A stretch of DNA of 64,000 bases from Methanobacterium sp. (lineage in GTDB: Archaea; Methanobacteriota; Methanobacteria; Methanobacteriales; Methanobacteriaceae): the NCBI GenBank assembly GCA_012838205.1, contig DUPR01000024.1, forward strand, positions 65,273 through 129,272, in the 5' to 3' direction. Made by a program: the position numbers and the translations under genes. Positions 1-13,882 of this stretch are shown here, in pieces. The notes beneath the pieces are model-generated. The model did no database searches. It had not been told where the DNA came from and worked only from the letters and a program-made list of their open reading frames with translations. How positions within the stretch are numbered: the first letter of the stretch is position 1; each line of letters starts with the position of its first letter.

Positions 1-129
1 AAACATCTTAATAGTTCAAGTCGTTACGGGAAGGAGATTGTGACAGAGATCAAACCTGCTGGTAAATTCTGGCGTGCAGAAGAGTACCATCAGAAGTATG
101 TTGAAAAAAACAGGCCAGGAAAATTGTAG
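1..129 (+). CDS. msrA: Peptide-methionine (S)-S-oxide reductase MsrA, C-terminal end (partial)
   Basis: An open frame enters from the left edge and ends in TAG; 42 residues are visible. It contains TEIKPAGKFWRAEEYHQKY, the C-terminal MsrA signature (normally TEI.PA..F..AE.YHQ.Y). MsrA reduces the S form of methionine sulfoxide in oxidised proteins. The catalytic cysteine would lie near the missing N-terminus, so activity cannot be judged here. The short tail after YHQKY is typical of an archaeal single-domain MsrA. Confidence 0.75.
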   Translation, partial: KHLNSSSRYGKEIVTEIKPAGKFWRAEEYHQKYVEKNRPGKL

Positions 130-176
130 ATTCTAACAAGTTATAATATAGTTTTCAGCAGAGTATAGGTGAATAA

Positions 177-872
177 TTACAAATCCAGTAATTTCTTAAG
201 ATTTTTTAGTTTTTTCCCGTCATTTATGAATCGAGGAGGAATACTACGCTGAATAGAACCTTCAATACCCAAAAGTACTTCCATTTCTGGTGAAACGGCA
301 TGGTAATTTCGTCCAATCTTATTTAACTTCTTTTGACTTATCTGGATTGGTCGATCAAGCAGCTTACTTTTTTCTGGGTCTCCCACAACAAATACTAAGT
401 CATTGGTATTGAAACGTTTGGGATGGGAATTATGGGAAAATTTTGTTCGGATAGTGTTAATACTATCAATTTCATCTTTATTGTTTTTAAAATCAATTAT
501 ATCTTTGATAGTGAAATATCCAATGATATATAGTGCTTCAGGATATTCATTTTCTTCATAGGGTTTTAATCCGGCGTAAAATACTAAAATATCGTTATGA
601 TTAAGTTTTCTCAAATATGTAGCCTTTTTTCCTTCATCCCCATACGTAAAATTTATAAATTCAGGATCCATATGTACTTTACGTGTGGCTATCTTTTTAG
701 GGAGATAAATGGAAAGTTTCTTACCTTTAATTCCAATAATGTCATAGTATGTCCTATTTTCAATAGTTTGATCATCTTTTTCAGATAATGGGATATATTC
801 AAAGGTACCATCAGAGAATATTGGGCTTAAAACTCCATCACTGGATTTGTCAATTCCCACGCGCAGTAACAT
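177..872 (-). CDS. Putative Nmad3-family (nucleotide modification associated) protein
   Basis: About 231 residues beginning MLLRVGIDKSSDGVLSPIF. The N-terminal LLRVGID, the following F-E-Y-I-P-L block and the internal DILVFYAGLKPY and YIIGYFTI segments match what I remember of the Nmad3 family. That family was named for links to modified-DNA systems in phages and is also found as a stand-alone archaeal gene. Its biochemical role is unknown to me. The frame is open back to a TTG at 908, but the ATG at 872 fits the family N-terminus better. Neither start has a clear ribosome-binding site, so the message could be leaderless. It converges with msrA; no DNA-modification gene lies beside it. Confidence 0.55.
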   Translation of the reverse strand: MLLRVGIDKSSDGVLSPIFSDGTFEYIPLSEKDDQTIENRTYYDIIGIKGKKLSIYLPKKIATRKVHMDPEFINFTYGDEGKKATYLRKLNHNDILVFYAGLKPYEENEYPEALYIIGYFTIKDIIDFKNNKDEIDSINTIRTKFSHNSHPKRFNTNDLVFVVGDPEKSKLLDRPIQISQKKLNKIGRNYHAVSPEMEVLLGIEGSIQRSIPPRFINDGKKLKNLKKLLDL

Positions 873-1155
873 GGCTTTTGTGTTTTGATTCAGGATAATC
901 CCATCCAATAGTAAACTCTTAGATTTTCCTTCTCTAACTTAAAGTATAATTCTTTCACTATTGATTCTTAATACTTGTACTTGCGTAGTAAATCGATTGA
1001 TTCCATGAATTATTTTGGGAGTTATTTCAAACATTATGACAATTTGAGTTAATCTAAATCATAAAATTTTTATAATTTAGAAAAATATAATTTAAACTAT
1101 ATATTTGACTGAATATTAGTTCGTAGGCCCCCTTACAAAGTATACGGGTTTAAAA

Positions 1156-1581
1156 ATGAAGAAAATCCTGAAAATGTTTGAAAATGATCGTTTCGCTGCC
1201 CTTAGTAACATTAAAGTAGTGGATGTTTCTCCTGGAAAGGCTACAACTCAGATGGAAATCAGCGATATTCACCTTAATAGCATAGGAACTGTCCATGGAG
1301 GAGCGCTTTTTACCCTCGCTGATTTTACATTTGCACTGGCCGCTAATTCACATGGAATCGTTACTGTAGCTATAAATGCAAACATATCTTATCTTAAAGC
1401 AGTTACTGAAGGGGTTTTAACTGCTGAAGCCCGTGAATTATCCAGTGGCGGTAGGATTGGCAGTTATACTGTTGATGTTTATGACAAGTCCCATGAGTTG
1501 GTCTGTGTGTTTCAGGGTATGGCCTACCGAAAGCGGGACAAAATAAGTGAACTAGTGAATGATGAAAAATTAAAACACTGA
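1156..1581 (+). CDS. PaaI-family hotdog-fold thioesterase
   Basis: 141 residues, the usual length of a single hotdog domain. The segment GTVHGGALFTLADFTFALAA is the PaaI/YbgC-type signature, with the HGG turn followed by an acidic residue (D) on the long helix. IGSYTVDVYD and CVFQGMAYRK form the closing strands. Family members hydrolyse acyl-CoA thioesters as homotetramers; the natural substrate cannot be read from sequence. It stands alone with about 240 bp of AT-rich DNA on each side. No strong ribosome-binding site precedes the ATG, so leaderless initiation is possible. Confidence 0.85.
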   Translation: MKKILKMFENDRFAALSNIKVVDVSPGKATTQMEISDIHLNSIGTVHGGALFTLADFTFALAANSHGIVTVAINANISYLKAVTEGVLTAEARELSSGGRIGSYTVDVYDKSHELVCVFQGMAYRKRDKISELVNDEKLKH

Positions 1582-1820
1582 AATAATTTTTTTTAGAAAA
1601 AATGTTACAGTCACCAACACTATATTAATTCTTGACAAGGTAATTAGTCAGTTTTAATTTTAATAGATGAGAAAGGCATTGCGAATGATTTCCCAATTTT
1701 TTAAACCATCAAATCAAATTAATGGTTTTAATTCTCTCAAATTTAAATTATAAATAATTTAGGTATTGCTAATGAAAACAAAAAAATATTTAATCAGGGT
1801 TACAAATTATGGGTGAAAAT

Positions 1821-2183
1821 ATGGAGTTAAACAAAAAAGAGATTGAAGAAATTCAAGAGAAGTTATTAATGGTTTATCGCTTCATTTCTCAGAATAACAC
1901 ATTCAATAAATTTTATTGTCAAGGATTAGATGTGAATTACTGTTCAAATCATAATGAGAGCATGGTAAGTAAACTTATGGAATTAGACCACTCTGAAGAA
2001 CTATTAAAAAACTGCATAATCGAGTTAGAAGATATGAAAACTCCTGAAGAACCATTGAACCCTGAAAACTTTCAGGAGTTCGTTCTCAACCAGGATTGGA
2101 ATCTACTCTTAAAAAAGTACGGTATGAAGACCCTCGAAGATGTAAGAAAACTGGACTTGGAAATATTGTTGGAACTACTGTAA
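1821..2183 (+). CDS. Hypothetical acidic helical protein
   Basis: I do not recognise this gene. The protein has about 120 residues, is mostly charged and predicted helical, and has three cysteines (FYCQGLDVNYCSNHNE and one further on). There is no signal peptide or membrane segment. An in-frame ATG at 1809 exists, but the ATG at 1821 sits just after GGGTGAAAAT, a good archaeal ribosome-binding site, so I prefer 1821. The C-terminus (LEDVRKLDLEILLELL) suggests a helix used for packing or dimerisation. The neighbours are a thioesterase and the mevalonate genes; nothing links them in function. Confidence 0.6.
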   Translation: MELNKKEIEEIQEKLLMVYRFISQNNTFNKFYCQGLDVNYCSNHNESMVSKLMELDHSEELLKNCIIELEDMKTPEEPLNPENFQEFVLNQDWNLLLKKYGMKTLEDVRKLDLEILLELL

Positions 2184-2653
2184 AAATACTAGCATACCAA
2201 ACAAGAGATTAAAACTTCAATACTAATCATCATCTCCTTAAATAATATTTATGTTGAAAAATCTTTTTTAAACATGATTTAGAAGTTTGATGATGTTTTT
2301 ATATGTTAAAAATTTGCCATAGTTCATCAATTGCTTTTACTTTTCTGTAGATATTATTAAATTAATTTTATGGCTTTTATCGAGGAAATTAGAAATGGAT
2401 GTATGTTTCAATTTTGGATGCTATTTTTCCCTCCTAACGCATACATAAATATATAAACTGGTTTTTGCCTATAATGTAATAAATTAAATTCCGATTAAAT
2501 TATTTTTTTTAATATACAGAATGAAAGATTAGATATATTACAATAGGAAATATTTCCCCTTAGACAAATTGTATGTGACTTATTAATATTAGTAATTCTA
2601 AGACGAAGACTAAAAAAAGACAATAATTAATATTTAGATGGTAGTGATTTGAT
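2184..2653. other. AT-rich intergenic stretch upstream of HMG-CoA synthase
   Basis: 470 bp with no convincing coding frame or RNA fold. It is very AT-rich with several TATA-like runs (for example around 2446-2455 and 2585-2592). It presumably holds the promoter of the HMG-CoA synthase/thiolase pair, but I cannot choose one site. Confidence 0.4.
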
Positions 2654-3694
2654 ATGGCAGGAATTGTAGGATATGGAGTTTACATACCTTCATACCGGAT
2701 AAAGGTTGAAGAAATTGCAAAAGTCTGGGGAGATAATGCCCAGGCAGTTTCCAGAGGATTAGTAGTTAATGAAAAATCAGTCCCAGCCCCAGATGAAGAC
2801 ACAGCAACTATTTCTGTAGAGGCAGCACGTAATTCAATAAAAAGGGCAAATATAGACCCTAAAAAGATTGGTGCTGTTTATGTTGGTTCTGAATCGCATC
2901 CTTATGCTGTTAAACCAACTGCAACAATAGTTGCTGAAGCTGTGGATGCCAGTCCTGATTTAACTGCTGCAGACTTGGAATTTGCATGCAAGGCTGGGAC
3001 AGCTGGCATTCAGATCTGTATGGGCTTGGTTGACTCGGGAAATATTGAATATGGTCTTGCTATTGGTGCAGATACTGCTCAAGGAGCTCCCGGCGATGCA
3101 TTAGAATACACCGCATCTGCAGGGGGTGCCGCATACCTTATTGGTTCTGAAAATACATTAGCTGACTTTGAAGGTACTTATAGTTTCACCACTGACACTC
3201 CTGATTTCTACCGTAGGGAAGGAAAACCTTATCCTCGCCATGGAGGACGATTCACAGGTGAACCTGCTTACTTCAAACATGTCCTCTCAGCAGCTGAAGG
3301 AATGTTTAAAAAAATGGGTACTGAAGCTTCAGATTATGATCATGCAGTGTTTCACCAGCCTAACGGTAAATTTTACATAAGAGCTGCCCGAAAACTGGGA
3401 TTCAATGAAGAACAATACAAAACTGGACTTTTAACCCCTACTATTGGTAACACTTATTCTGGAGCAACCCCACTAGGTTTGGCAGCTATTTTAGATGTTG
3501 CAAAACCTGGTGATAGGATTTTTGCTGTTTCATATGGTTCTGGAGCAGGTAGTGATGCTTTCAGTATTGAAGTTAAAGAAGGTATAAAAGAAAAACAGGG
3601 TTTGGCCCCAACTGTTCAGGAAATTATTAAAAACAAAAGATACGTTGATTACGCAGTGTATGCTAAGTTCAAAGGTAAGTTAAAGATGGCATAG
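2654..3694 (+). CDS. Hydroxymethylglutaryl-CoA synthase (archaeal type)
   Basis: 346 residues, matching the compact archaeal HMG-CoA synthase. It condenses acetyl-CoA with acetoacetyl-CoA to HMG-CoA, the committed step to mevalonate and isoprenoid ether lipids. The nucleophilic cysteine is about C112 in [10 protein letters not shown]. The catalytic histidine is in VFHQPNGKF around residue 234, and [15 protein letters not shown] forms the C-terminal active-site loop. The thiolase gene follows after about 33 bp on the same strand. In archaea these two enzymes usually form one complex bridged by a DUF35 (OB-fold, zinc) protein, which is not encoded next to them here. Confidence 0.93.
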   Translation: MAGIVGYGVYIPSYRIKVEEIAKVWGDNAQAVSRGLVVNEKSVPAPDEDTATISVEAARNSIKRANIDPKKIGAVYVGSESHPYAVKPTATIVAEAVDASPDLTAADLEFACKAGTAGIQICMGLVDSGNIEYGLAIGADTAQGAPGDALEYTASAGGAAYLIGSENTLADFEGTYSFTTDTPDFYRREGKPYPRHGGRFTGEPAYFKHVLSAAEGMFKKMGTEASDYDHAVFHQPNGKFYIRAARKLGFNEEQYKTGLLTPTIGNTYSGATPLGLAAILDVAKPGDRIFAVSYGSGAGSDAFSIEVKEGIKEKQGLAPTVQEIIKNKRYVDYAVYAKFKGKLKMA

Positions 3695-3727
3695 ATTGTT
3701 AATTATAGGATTATGGAGGAATCTAAG

Positions 3728-4879
3728 TTGAGAGATGTTGCAATTATCGGAGTCTCACAAACCAAATTTGGTGAACTATGGGACATATCGTTTCGTGATC
3801 TGATTACTGAAGCTGGATTGAAAGCTGTTGCTGATGCAGGTATAGAAGGAGCTGAATTAGAGGCCATGTTCGTTGGAAACATGACTGCGGGACTGTTTGT
3901 TAAACAAGAACATATTGCCTCACTCATTGCTGACCACTCAGGTCTGACACCTATGCCATGCACCAGGGTAGAAGCTGCTTGTGCATCAGGAGGTTTAGCC
4001 CTTAGAAGTGGGATAATGGCTGTTGCCTCTGGTTTTCATGATATTGTGATCTCTGCAGGTGTGGAAAAAATGACTGATGTGGTAGATCCCACACCCGCCA
4101 TTGCCACAGCGTCTGATCAGGAATGGGAAGCCCAGCAAGGAGTTACATTTCCTTCACTTTATGCAATGATTGCTAAACGACACATGCACCAGTATGGCAC
4201 TACTAGAGAACAATTAGCCATGTTTAGTGTGATAAATCATAAAAATGGAGCATTAAACCCATTAGCTCAGTTTCCAATGGAGATCACTGTGGATCAAGTC
4301 TTAAATTCCAGTATAGTGGCTGACCCTCTCAGACTTCTGGATTGTTCCCCAGTAACTGACGGTGCTGCTGCAGTTATACTCTGTCCTGCAGAGGAAGCTC
4401 GTAAATACACTGACACACCCATATATGTAAAGGCTTCTGCTCAGGCGTCAGGAACAATAGCTCTCCATGACCGTAGAGACATAACTACCATTGATTCCAC
4501 AGTACATGCCGCGAGAACTGCCTATGACATGGCTGGCCTGGAACCAAAGGATATTCAAGCAGTGGAAGTACATGATTGTTTCAGTATTAACGGTCTTTTA
4601 GCCATTGAAGACTTGGGATTTGTGGAAAAAGGGCAAGCCGGACCTGCAGTTGAAGACGGAATGACAGAAATAGGAGGAAAAATACCAGTAAACCCATCTG
4701 GAGGACTTAAAGCACGCGGACATCCATTAGGGGCAACAGGTATTGCTCAAACAGCCGAGATGGTATGGCAACTCCGAGGAGATGCAGGTAAACGACAAAT
4801 TGATGGAATTGAAGTCGGTATGACCCAAAATATAGGGGGAACTGGCGGTACAGCTACAGTACACATTTTCGGCCGATAA
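3728..4879 (+). CDS. Acetyl-CoA acetyltransferase (thiolase), HMG-CoA synthase partner
   Basis: About 383 residues of the archaeal thiolase/SCP2-like family. It makes acetoacetyl-CoA and channels it to HMG-CoA synthase. The nucleophile is in EAACASGG. The C-terminal GHPLGATG block carries the second active-site histidine, and EVHDCFS the lineage-specific middle motif. An ATG exists at 3713, but that codon is part of GGAGGA (3715-3720), a perfect ribosome-binding site seven bases before TTG at 3728. Starting at TTG gives [16 protein letters not shown], the normal family N-terminus. A long T-rich stretch follows the stop, where it converges with the rhodanese gene. Confidence 0.93.
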   Translation: MRDVAIIGVSQTKFGELWDISFRDLITEAGLKAVADAGIEGAELEAMFVGNMTAGLFVKQEHIASLIADHSGLTPMPCTRVEAACASGGLALRSGIMAVASGFHDIVISAGVEKMTDVVDPTPAIATASDQEWEAQQGVTFPSLYAMIAKRHMHQYGTTREQLAMFSVINHKNGALNPLAQFPMEITVDQVLNSSIVADPLRLLDCSPVTDGAAAVILCPAEEARKYTDTPIYVKASAQASGTIALHDRRDITTIDSTVHAARTAYDMAGLEPKDIQAVEVHDCFSINGLLAIEDLGFVEKGQAGPAVEDGMTEIGGKIPVNPSGGLKARGHPLGATGIAQTAEMVWQLRGDAGKRQIDGIEVGMTQNIGGTGGTATVHIFGR

Positions 4880-4915
4880 AACAAGATGTAAAGAATCAGA
4901 GTATAATGATTCTCC

Positions 4916-4971
4916 TATTTTTTTATTTTCAGCAATAAATTTTTTTTAAAAAAATCATTTTTTTTTTTTAG
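4916..4971 (+). terminator. T-rich termination region between convergent genes
   Basis: Three oligo-T runs (about 4917-4928, 4940-4947 and 4960-4970) follow the thiolase stop codon. Archaeal RNA polymerase terminates at such U-tracts without needing a hairpin. The reverse strand offers a shorter A-rich path for the convergent rhodanese gene. Confidence 0.5.
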
Positions 4972-5031
4972 TGGACAGTTGTTAATTTAATCTATTGTCA
5001 AATAATAGGTTGTTAAAAAAAAGGGAGGAAA

Positions 5032-5385
5032 TTATTTAACTGGCAACCCACAGTTTTCCCATCCCATTATTCCACCGACTATGTGATAAATTTTTTTAAA
5101 GCCTGTTTCCATCATGATATCAATACAAGCAGCACCCCTCATTCCAGAGCGACAGTAAACCAGATATGTTTTGTTTTTATCCAGTTTTTGTATTTCATCC
5201 CTAAAATCAGGGGATTGGTAGTTTATTAGTACTGATCCTTCAATATGGGATTTTTCATATTCTTCTGGAGTTCTAACATCCAATATTACAAAGTTTAAGT
5301 TATCTTGGTTATTTTGAACCATTTCCCAAGCAGAATTGGGATCTAGATCAATCTCATTGTTTGATGCAGTTTTTTTCCTGAACAT
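5032..5385 (-). CDS. Rhodanese-like sulfurtransferase domain protein
   Basis: About 117 residues forming one rhodanese domain. It has the CH2A-like VILDVRTPEEYEKSHIEGS block, the active-site loop CRSGMRG with the persulfide-carrying cysteine, and the closing IVGGIMGWE motif. Such proteins move sulfane sulfur or act in redox reactions; the partner is unknown. The frame extends upstream to an ATG at 5409 with no ribosome-binding site. The ATG at 5385 has GAAGAGGT seven bases ahead and is the better start. It is cytoplasmic, single-domain and monocistronic. Confidence 0.85.
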   Translation of the reverse strand: MFRKKTASNNEIDLDPNSAWEMVQNNQDNLNFVILDVRTPEEYEKSHIEGSVLINYQSPDFRDEIQKLDKNKTYLVYCRSGMRGAACIDIMMETGFKKIYHIVGGIMGWENCGLPVK

Positions 5386-5621
5386 GTTTAAAACCTCTTC
5401 CAGTAACATACAATTTGTATTCTTTGGATAATATTTTTATACCTAAAATATTTTTTTAAAAATAATAATGAGCAGTGTTAAACTTAGAAATTGAGGGATA
5501 TATCCATACTGGGATAATAATTAGGAATAAAAAGTAGTTTCAGAATTTATTCAAACATTGCAGTTATAATAATTCGATTAAAATCTTTAAAAAAAATAGA
5601 AAAAAGTAAAGTCTACTGACT

Positions 5622-7259
<1,638 letters not shown>

Positions 7260-7276
7260 ATTATCACCTCAATTTG

Positions 7277-7322
<46 letters not shown>

Positions 7323-7431
7323 ATGAATGGTTGTTTGATTTAATTAACTAAGAAATACCATTGTCATTTTTAATGTGATAAAAAATGAGTAACCAAAATA
7401 ATCAAACACTTGGATGAGAAAAAAACCAGTT

Positions 7432-7941
7432 TCAATCTTTTTCCAATTTTTTCCACAACACTATACCATTTTCTTCTCTTGATTTGAAGTATCCTTTCCT
7501 TTCCAGATTTCTAAGGGCATGTTCAAAGTTTTGATGAGTTAGTTCTTTAAAACCAAGGTCTATAATTGAATCATAGAGATTTTCCAAACGGCCCTCTTTT
7601 TCAGGGAGAAGTAAATAAATATTGGACTGAAAAGTGGTTAAATCTTTTTTAGGTTTCTGTGTTAACAGTTTGAACCTTTCTTTAATTTTTTTGAGATCTT
7701 CTATCTGGGAATCTTTTTCATCTAAAAGTTTGACTAGTTTCCTATTTTCATCTTCCTTCATCTGAAGTTTCTTTTCTTGCTTAATATTCATCTCTTGAAG
7801 TTTACTGTGTTCTTTAATCATGATTTTTGAAGATTCTTTCTGGCATTTTTTAAGTTCAATCTTCAGTTTACTGATTTCCAATAGACATGCCTTTACCAGT
7901 TGTCTTAACTGCTCCCTCTCGGTGTCCTTAAGAATGGCCAT
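7432..7941 (-). CDS. Coiled-coil protein with C-terminal winged-helix-like domain
   Basis: 169 residues. Positions about 5-100 are a long, highly charged heptad-rich helix (KLKIELKKCQKES through EKDSQIEDLKKIKERF). The last 70 residues are compact: LTTFQSNIYLLLPEKEGRLENLYDSI, LTHQNFEHALRNLERKGYFK and a short strand pair, the layout of a winged helix-turn-helix. A DNA- or protein-binding adaptor that dimerises by the coiled coil is plausible, but I know of no characterised homologue. It lies between asd and the thermosome on the same strand, with gaps over 150 bp, so it is probably transcribed separately. Confidence 0.7.
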   Translation of the reverse strand: MAILKDTEREQLRQLVKACLLEISKLKIELKKCQKESSKIMIKEHSKLQEMNIKQEKKLQMKEDENRKLVKLLDEKDSQIEDLKKIKERFKLLTQKPKKDLTTFQSNIYLLLPEKEGRLENLYDSIIDLGFKELTHQNFEHALRNLERKGYFKSREENGIVLWKKLEKD

Positions 7942-8167
7942 TTTATCACTATAAATGTTATTATAATCTTAAACTAATTACTACTTTTAATTATGCCCCC
8001 CTCCCTTTTAAAAGTTAGGATATAATCTATAATAAAACTGAACTTCCCCAAAAAGATTTTTAACATAAAAAACTAGAAAAAAAGTTAGAAAACAATATTT
8101 AAATATTAAGATAAGTTTAAAAAAAACCATATCTTGGAAAAAAATGAAAAAAAAACAGAGAATAAAA

Positions 8168-9214
8168 TTACATTATCTCCGAAATAAGTTCTGCATTGAG
8201 AATTGATGCTCCTGCAGCCCCACGAATCGTATTATGGCCTAATAGAACGTATTTGAGACTTTTTGGGATGTTAGCATCTATACGCAATCTACCGACAGTG
8301 ACTGCCATTCCCCTTTCCATCATCCGATCCATGCGTGGTTGTGGTCTGTTATCTTCTTCTCGGACAATAATTGGATTTTTAGGTGCAGAGTATAGATTTA
8401 ATTTTTGAGGAAGTGCTTTGTAATCTTTTAATGATTTTTTAACATCATCCAGTTCAAAATTTTCGTCCATTTCCATGAAAACAGCTTCAGTATGACCGTC
8501 AACTACTGGAACACGATGGCAAGAAGTACTTAATCCAAAAGATGCAGGCTCGACAATATCTCCATCGAAATTTCCCAATAAATATCGGGTTTCTTCCTCC
8601 ATTTTTTCTTCTTCTTCACCTATAAAAGGCACCAAGTTGTCTAAGATAGCCATAGAAGGAACTCCATTATAACCAGCGCCTGAAACAGCTTGCATCGTAG
8701 ACACATATACGCGATTAATGTTATACTGATCGTATAATGGTTTCAGAGTGAGTACCAAGGCAATGGTTGAACAGTTGGGATTAGTAACAATGAATCCTTC
8801 CCATCCCCTATTTTTCTGCTGGGTTTCTATGAGATCCAAGTGTTCCGGGTTCACTTCAGGTATAACTAAAGGAACGTCAGGTTCCATGCGCATAGCACTG
8901 GCATTCGAAGCAACCTTCATGCCGGCTTCAGCGAATTTAGGCTCAACAACTGCTGCATTTTCTGAGGGTAATGCTGAAAACACTATATCCACATCTTTAA
9001 CTAGACTAGGATCAGTGTCAACCACCACTGTATCTTCTACTGCCTCAGGTATGGGAGTGTCCATATGCCAAGTTACTGCATCTTGATATTTTTTCCCTGC
9101 TGAACGTTGAGATGCTGTGAGGGCTGTTATCTCAAACTTGGGATGGTCTTCTAAGAGTTGTATGAACCGCTGCCCCACCATTCCTGTTGCTCCTAATATA
9201 CCTACGTTTACCAT
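8168..9214 (-). CDS. asd: Aspartate-semialdehyde dehydrogenase
   Basis: 348 residues. It reduces aspartyl-phosphate to aspartate semialdehyde with NADPH, feeding lysine, threonine and methionine synthesis. The Rossmann motif GILGATGMVGQRF is at the N-terminus, the catalytic cysteine C148 in NPNCSTIA, and the histidine region in STSCHRVPVVDGHTE. It is the archaeal/fungal-type enzyme. A GGTGG ribosome-binding site precedes the ATG. It is the last gene of the aspartate-family cluster, 77 bp after dapB. Confidence 0.95.
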   Translation of the reverse strand: MVNVGILGATGMVGQRFIQLLEDHPKFEITALTASQRSAGKKYQDAVTWHMDTPIPEAVEDTVVVDTDPSLVKDVDIVFSALPSENAAVVEPKFAEAGMKVASNASAMRMEPDVPLVIPEVNPEHLDLIETQQKNRGWEGFIVTNPNCSTIALVLTLKPLYDQYNINRVYVSTMQAVSGAGYNGVPSMAILDNLVPFIGEEEEKMEEETRYLLGNFDGDIVEPASFGLSTSCHRVPVVDGHTEAVFMEMDENFELDDVKKSLKDYKALPQKLNLYSAPKNPIIVREEDNRPQPRMDRMMERGMAVTVGRLRIDANIPKSLKYVLLGHNTIRGAAGASILNAELISEIM

Positions 9215-9291
9215 ATAACCACCTTAATTCAGTTTAGTCCTTATTTTTATTTATTCATTACTCAATGATTTAGTACGATTATTTATGCTAA

Positions 9292-10110
9292 TTACAATCC
9301 CAGTACCTCATTCATACTGCTAATTTTACCCTTTTCGGCATTAACCACGTATCGAACAGCCTTTATAACACCGTTAACAAAAGCTTGTCTACTGTTAGCT
9401 CTGTGCACAATTTCTAAGCGTTCACCATCACCAGCAAACAAAACAGTGTGATCACCTACTATGTCTCCTCCCCGTACAGCATGTATTCCTATTTCTTCTG
9501 GTGTGCGTTCACCTACCATCCCTACCCTACCATGGACTCCGACTTCTTCTATTTTACGGTTCAAAACTTCGGCTATGAGGTCGGCTGCTTTCACAGCTGT
9601 TCCTGATGGAGCATCCTTTTTGTGTTTGTGGTGGGCTTCGATGATCTCCACATCAAAATCTGTGAGGATTCCAGCTAGTTGCTCAACTACCTTGAAGAAT
9701 ACGTTAACTCCAACAGCCATATTAGGAGAAATAACCGCCCCTACATTATTATCACTGATTGATTTTTTATTTTCAGCCATTTGTTGATCACTAAATCCTG
9801 TAGTTCCAACAACCAGATTAACACCAGATTCAGCTGTTGTTTTTATTGTTTCAACTGCTGCATTGGCAATGGTGAAATCGATAAGAACATCAGGTTTTTT
9901 GGATTCAAGAGTCTCTCTGAGTTTTTCAGCTCCAACAATAGGGATGTTGATGGGTCCGATTCCCAATAATTCCCCTACATCTTTACCTTGCAGAGGAGTG
10001 TGAGGCGCCTCTATTGCTGCTACCAGTTGAATGTCATCCTGTTCAAGAATAGTGTTAATGATCAGGGCTCCCATTCTTCCACTGGCGCCAGTTACTGCCA
10101 CATTTATCAT
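9292..10110 (-). CDS. dapB: 4-hydroxy-tetrahydrodipicolinate reductase
   Basis: About 272 residues. It reduces the DapA product with NAD(P)H in the diaminopimelate route to lysine. It has the dinucleotide site VAVTGASGRMGALI and the substrate/catalytic signature EAHHKHKKDAPSGTA. An ATG at 10119 directly abuts the ribosome-binding site AAGGAG. The ATG at 10110, nine bases further in, has proper spacing and gives the normal family N-terminus MINVAVTG. It lies between dapA (139 bp away) and asd. Confidence 0.95.
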   Translation of the reverse strand: MINVAVTGASGRMGALIINTILEQDDIQLVAAIEAPHTPLQGKDVGELLGIGPINIPIVGAEKLRETLESKKPDVLIDFTIANAAVETIKTTAESGVNLVVGTTGFSDQQMAENKKSISDNNVGAVISPNMAVGVNVFFKVVEQLAGILTDFDVEIIEAHHKHKKDAPSGTAVKAADLIAEVLNRKIEEVGVHGRVGMVGERTPEEIGIHAVRGGDIVGDHTVLFAGDGERLEIVHRANSRQAFVNGVIKAVRYVVNAEKGKISSMNEVLGL

Positions 10111-10258
10111 AAATATCATCTCCTTAACAATATTTTGATCCTAAAAAAATAAATAAAAAGAAAAAAAATGTTTTGTTCCCATTAAATCCGAACAAGCTGA
10201 TTTTTAGAAAGAATACTAAAAAAGTTCAATCTTCCTATAAGATTAAACTAGATTATGA

Positions 10259-12572
<2,314 letters not shown>

Positions 12573-12576
12573 GACT

Positions 12577-12870
12577 CTACCTCCTTAAGATTTTCTCTTG
12601 TTCTTCTTTGCTCAATTCCACTAATATCATAATGATCTGGGAGAGACTGTCTTTATTTATTTCTTCTTGGTTAGCTATTTCTCGGATTTTTTGGCGGATA
12701 TCTTCTTCCCTTTCTGGATCATGAATATCCATTCCCAGAACCAGTTTAGCCTGAGCAATATTGCTTGCCAGGGAAGTCCGTTCTTTGATGAGCCGTATTA
12801 TATCCTCGTCCAGTTCATCTATCCTTTTCCGAGAGCTTTCAAGCATAGAAAACGCTTCTGCCCTATCCAT
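12577..12870 (-). CDS. Chorismate mutase (AroQ type)
   Basis: About 97 residues starting [21 protein letters not shown], a single all-helical AroQ domain. The [18 protein letters not shown] helix and the second segment with DPEREEDI fit the active-site pattern. It converts chorismate to prephenate for phenylalanine and tyrosine. The frame is open to 12903, but the ATG at 12870 lies inside the last codons of aroK (8 bp overlap), giving tight coupling with shikimate kinase. Confidence 0.88.
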   Translation of the reverse strand: MDRAEAFSMLESSRKRIDELDEDIIRLIKERTSLASNIAQAKLVLGMDIHDPEREEDIRQKIREIANQEEINKDSLSQIIMILVELSKEEQEKILRR

Positions 12871-13735
12871 GGTCAACCACCCGTGTTCCCATATTTTCAA
12901 CACTGGTTAATATAACTCTTCCAGGGTACGAACTCCATGTTTCCTGAACACGGTCAAGGGCATCGTCTGGAACAATAGCTACAAATGAAGGGCCTGTGCC
13001 TGAAAGTCCAGCTGCTAATGCGCCAGAATCCAAAGCATCCAGAGCAATATTTGCATCGAAATTGAGAGTCGCGCAATATAATATCCCATTAAGTGTCAAA
13101 GCGTAATATATATTACCTTTTAGCGCTTCTTGGAATGCGAGTTTTACCCAGGGAGCCAGGAGTTTCATCCTTGGCACATCAGATTGGGCAGTAGGTGACT
13201 TTTTATTAGGCATGTATATTAATATACTTTGCTCCTCCATGGGGCGATTGTAGAGGATCTCCCTGCGAGGATTGTGGGTTATAGTCAGACCACCAAAAAA
13301 TGAAGCACTAGCATCATCAAAAGCTCCGGTAATCGTAACCCCTGCTTCCAAAGAAGCATCGATTGCCAAGTTAATTAAATCATAATCAGATAAAGAATCT
13401 TCAGACACTAACCCATTTTCAACCAGTGCACGGTAGGTGGCCATTACCACAGCATTTGATGTGGCGCTACTACTGGAAAGTCCAGAAGCAACTGGCAGTG
13501 TTGAACTAGTTTTGACCATGATTCCAGTGGTGATCTTGAATTTTTCCAGAACCTTCCGGACACATATATCCATTAATGTTGTATCTACACCATCAGCAGC
13601 CTTTAAAATTGTTTTTGATGGCTTTAAACGGGCTTGAACATCCACATATAACCCTATACCAAATGCTGATCCGCAACCAGTTGATATGGCATTAATTACT
13701 GTGGCTGATCCTGGGGATCGAACAGTTACATTCAA
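12863..13735 (-). CDS. aroK: Shikimate kinase, archaeal GHMP type
   Basis: 290 residues of the GHMP kinase superfamily, unrelated to the bacterial P-loop enzyme. It has the ATP loop [16 protein letters not shown] (about residues 104-119) and the C-terminal GHMP motif [15 protein letters not shown]. It phosphorylates shikimate in the chorismate pathway, and chorismate mutase follows directly. The start is TTG at 13735, preceded by AAGGTGAT at normal spacing. It is the first gene of the minus-strand unit running through lysC-dapA. Confidence 0.92.
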   Translation of the reverse strand: MNVTVRSPGSATVINAISTGCGSAFGIGLYVDVQARLKPSKTILKAADGVDTTLMDICVRKVLEKFKITTGIMVKTSSTLPVASGLSSSSATSNAVVMATYRALVENGLVSEDSLSDYDLINLAIDASLEAGVTITGAFDDASASFFGGLTITHNPRREILYNRPMEEQSILIYMPNKKSPTAQSDVPRMKLLAPWVKLAFQEALKGNIYYALTLNGILYCATLNFDANIALDALDSGALAAGLSGTGPSFVAIVPDDALDRVQETWSSYPGRVILTSVENMGTRVVDHG

Positions 13736-13882
13736 ATAATCACCTTAGAGTTTAACTCCTTGAGGTTTATGTTTTATTTTATTATACATAGAAAGAAAAA
13801 CACTAATAAATACATCGATAGAAATAATTTATTTGGGATAAGAGTTTCTATATAATCTTTAAGCAAAATTAGGGTTAATATC

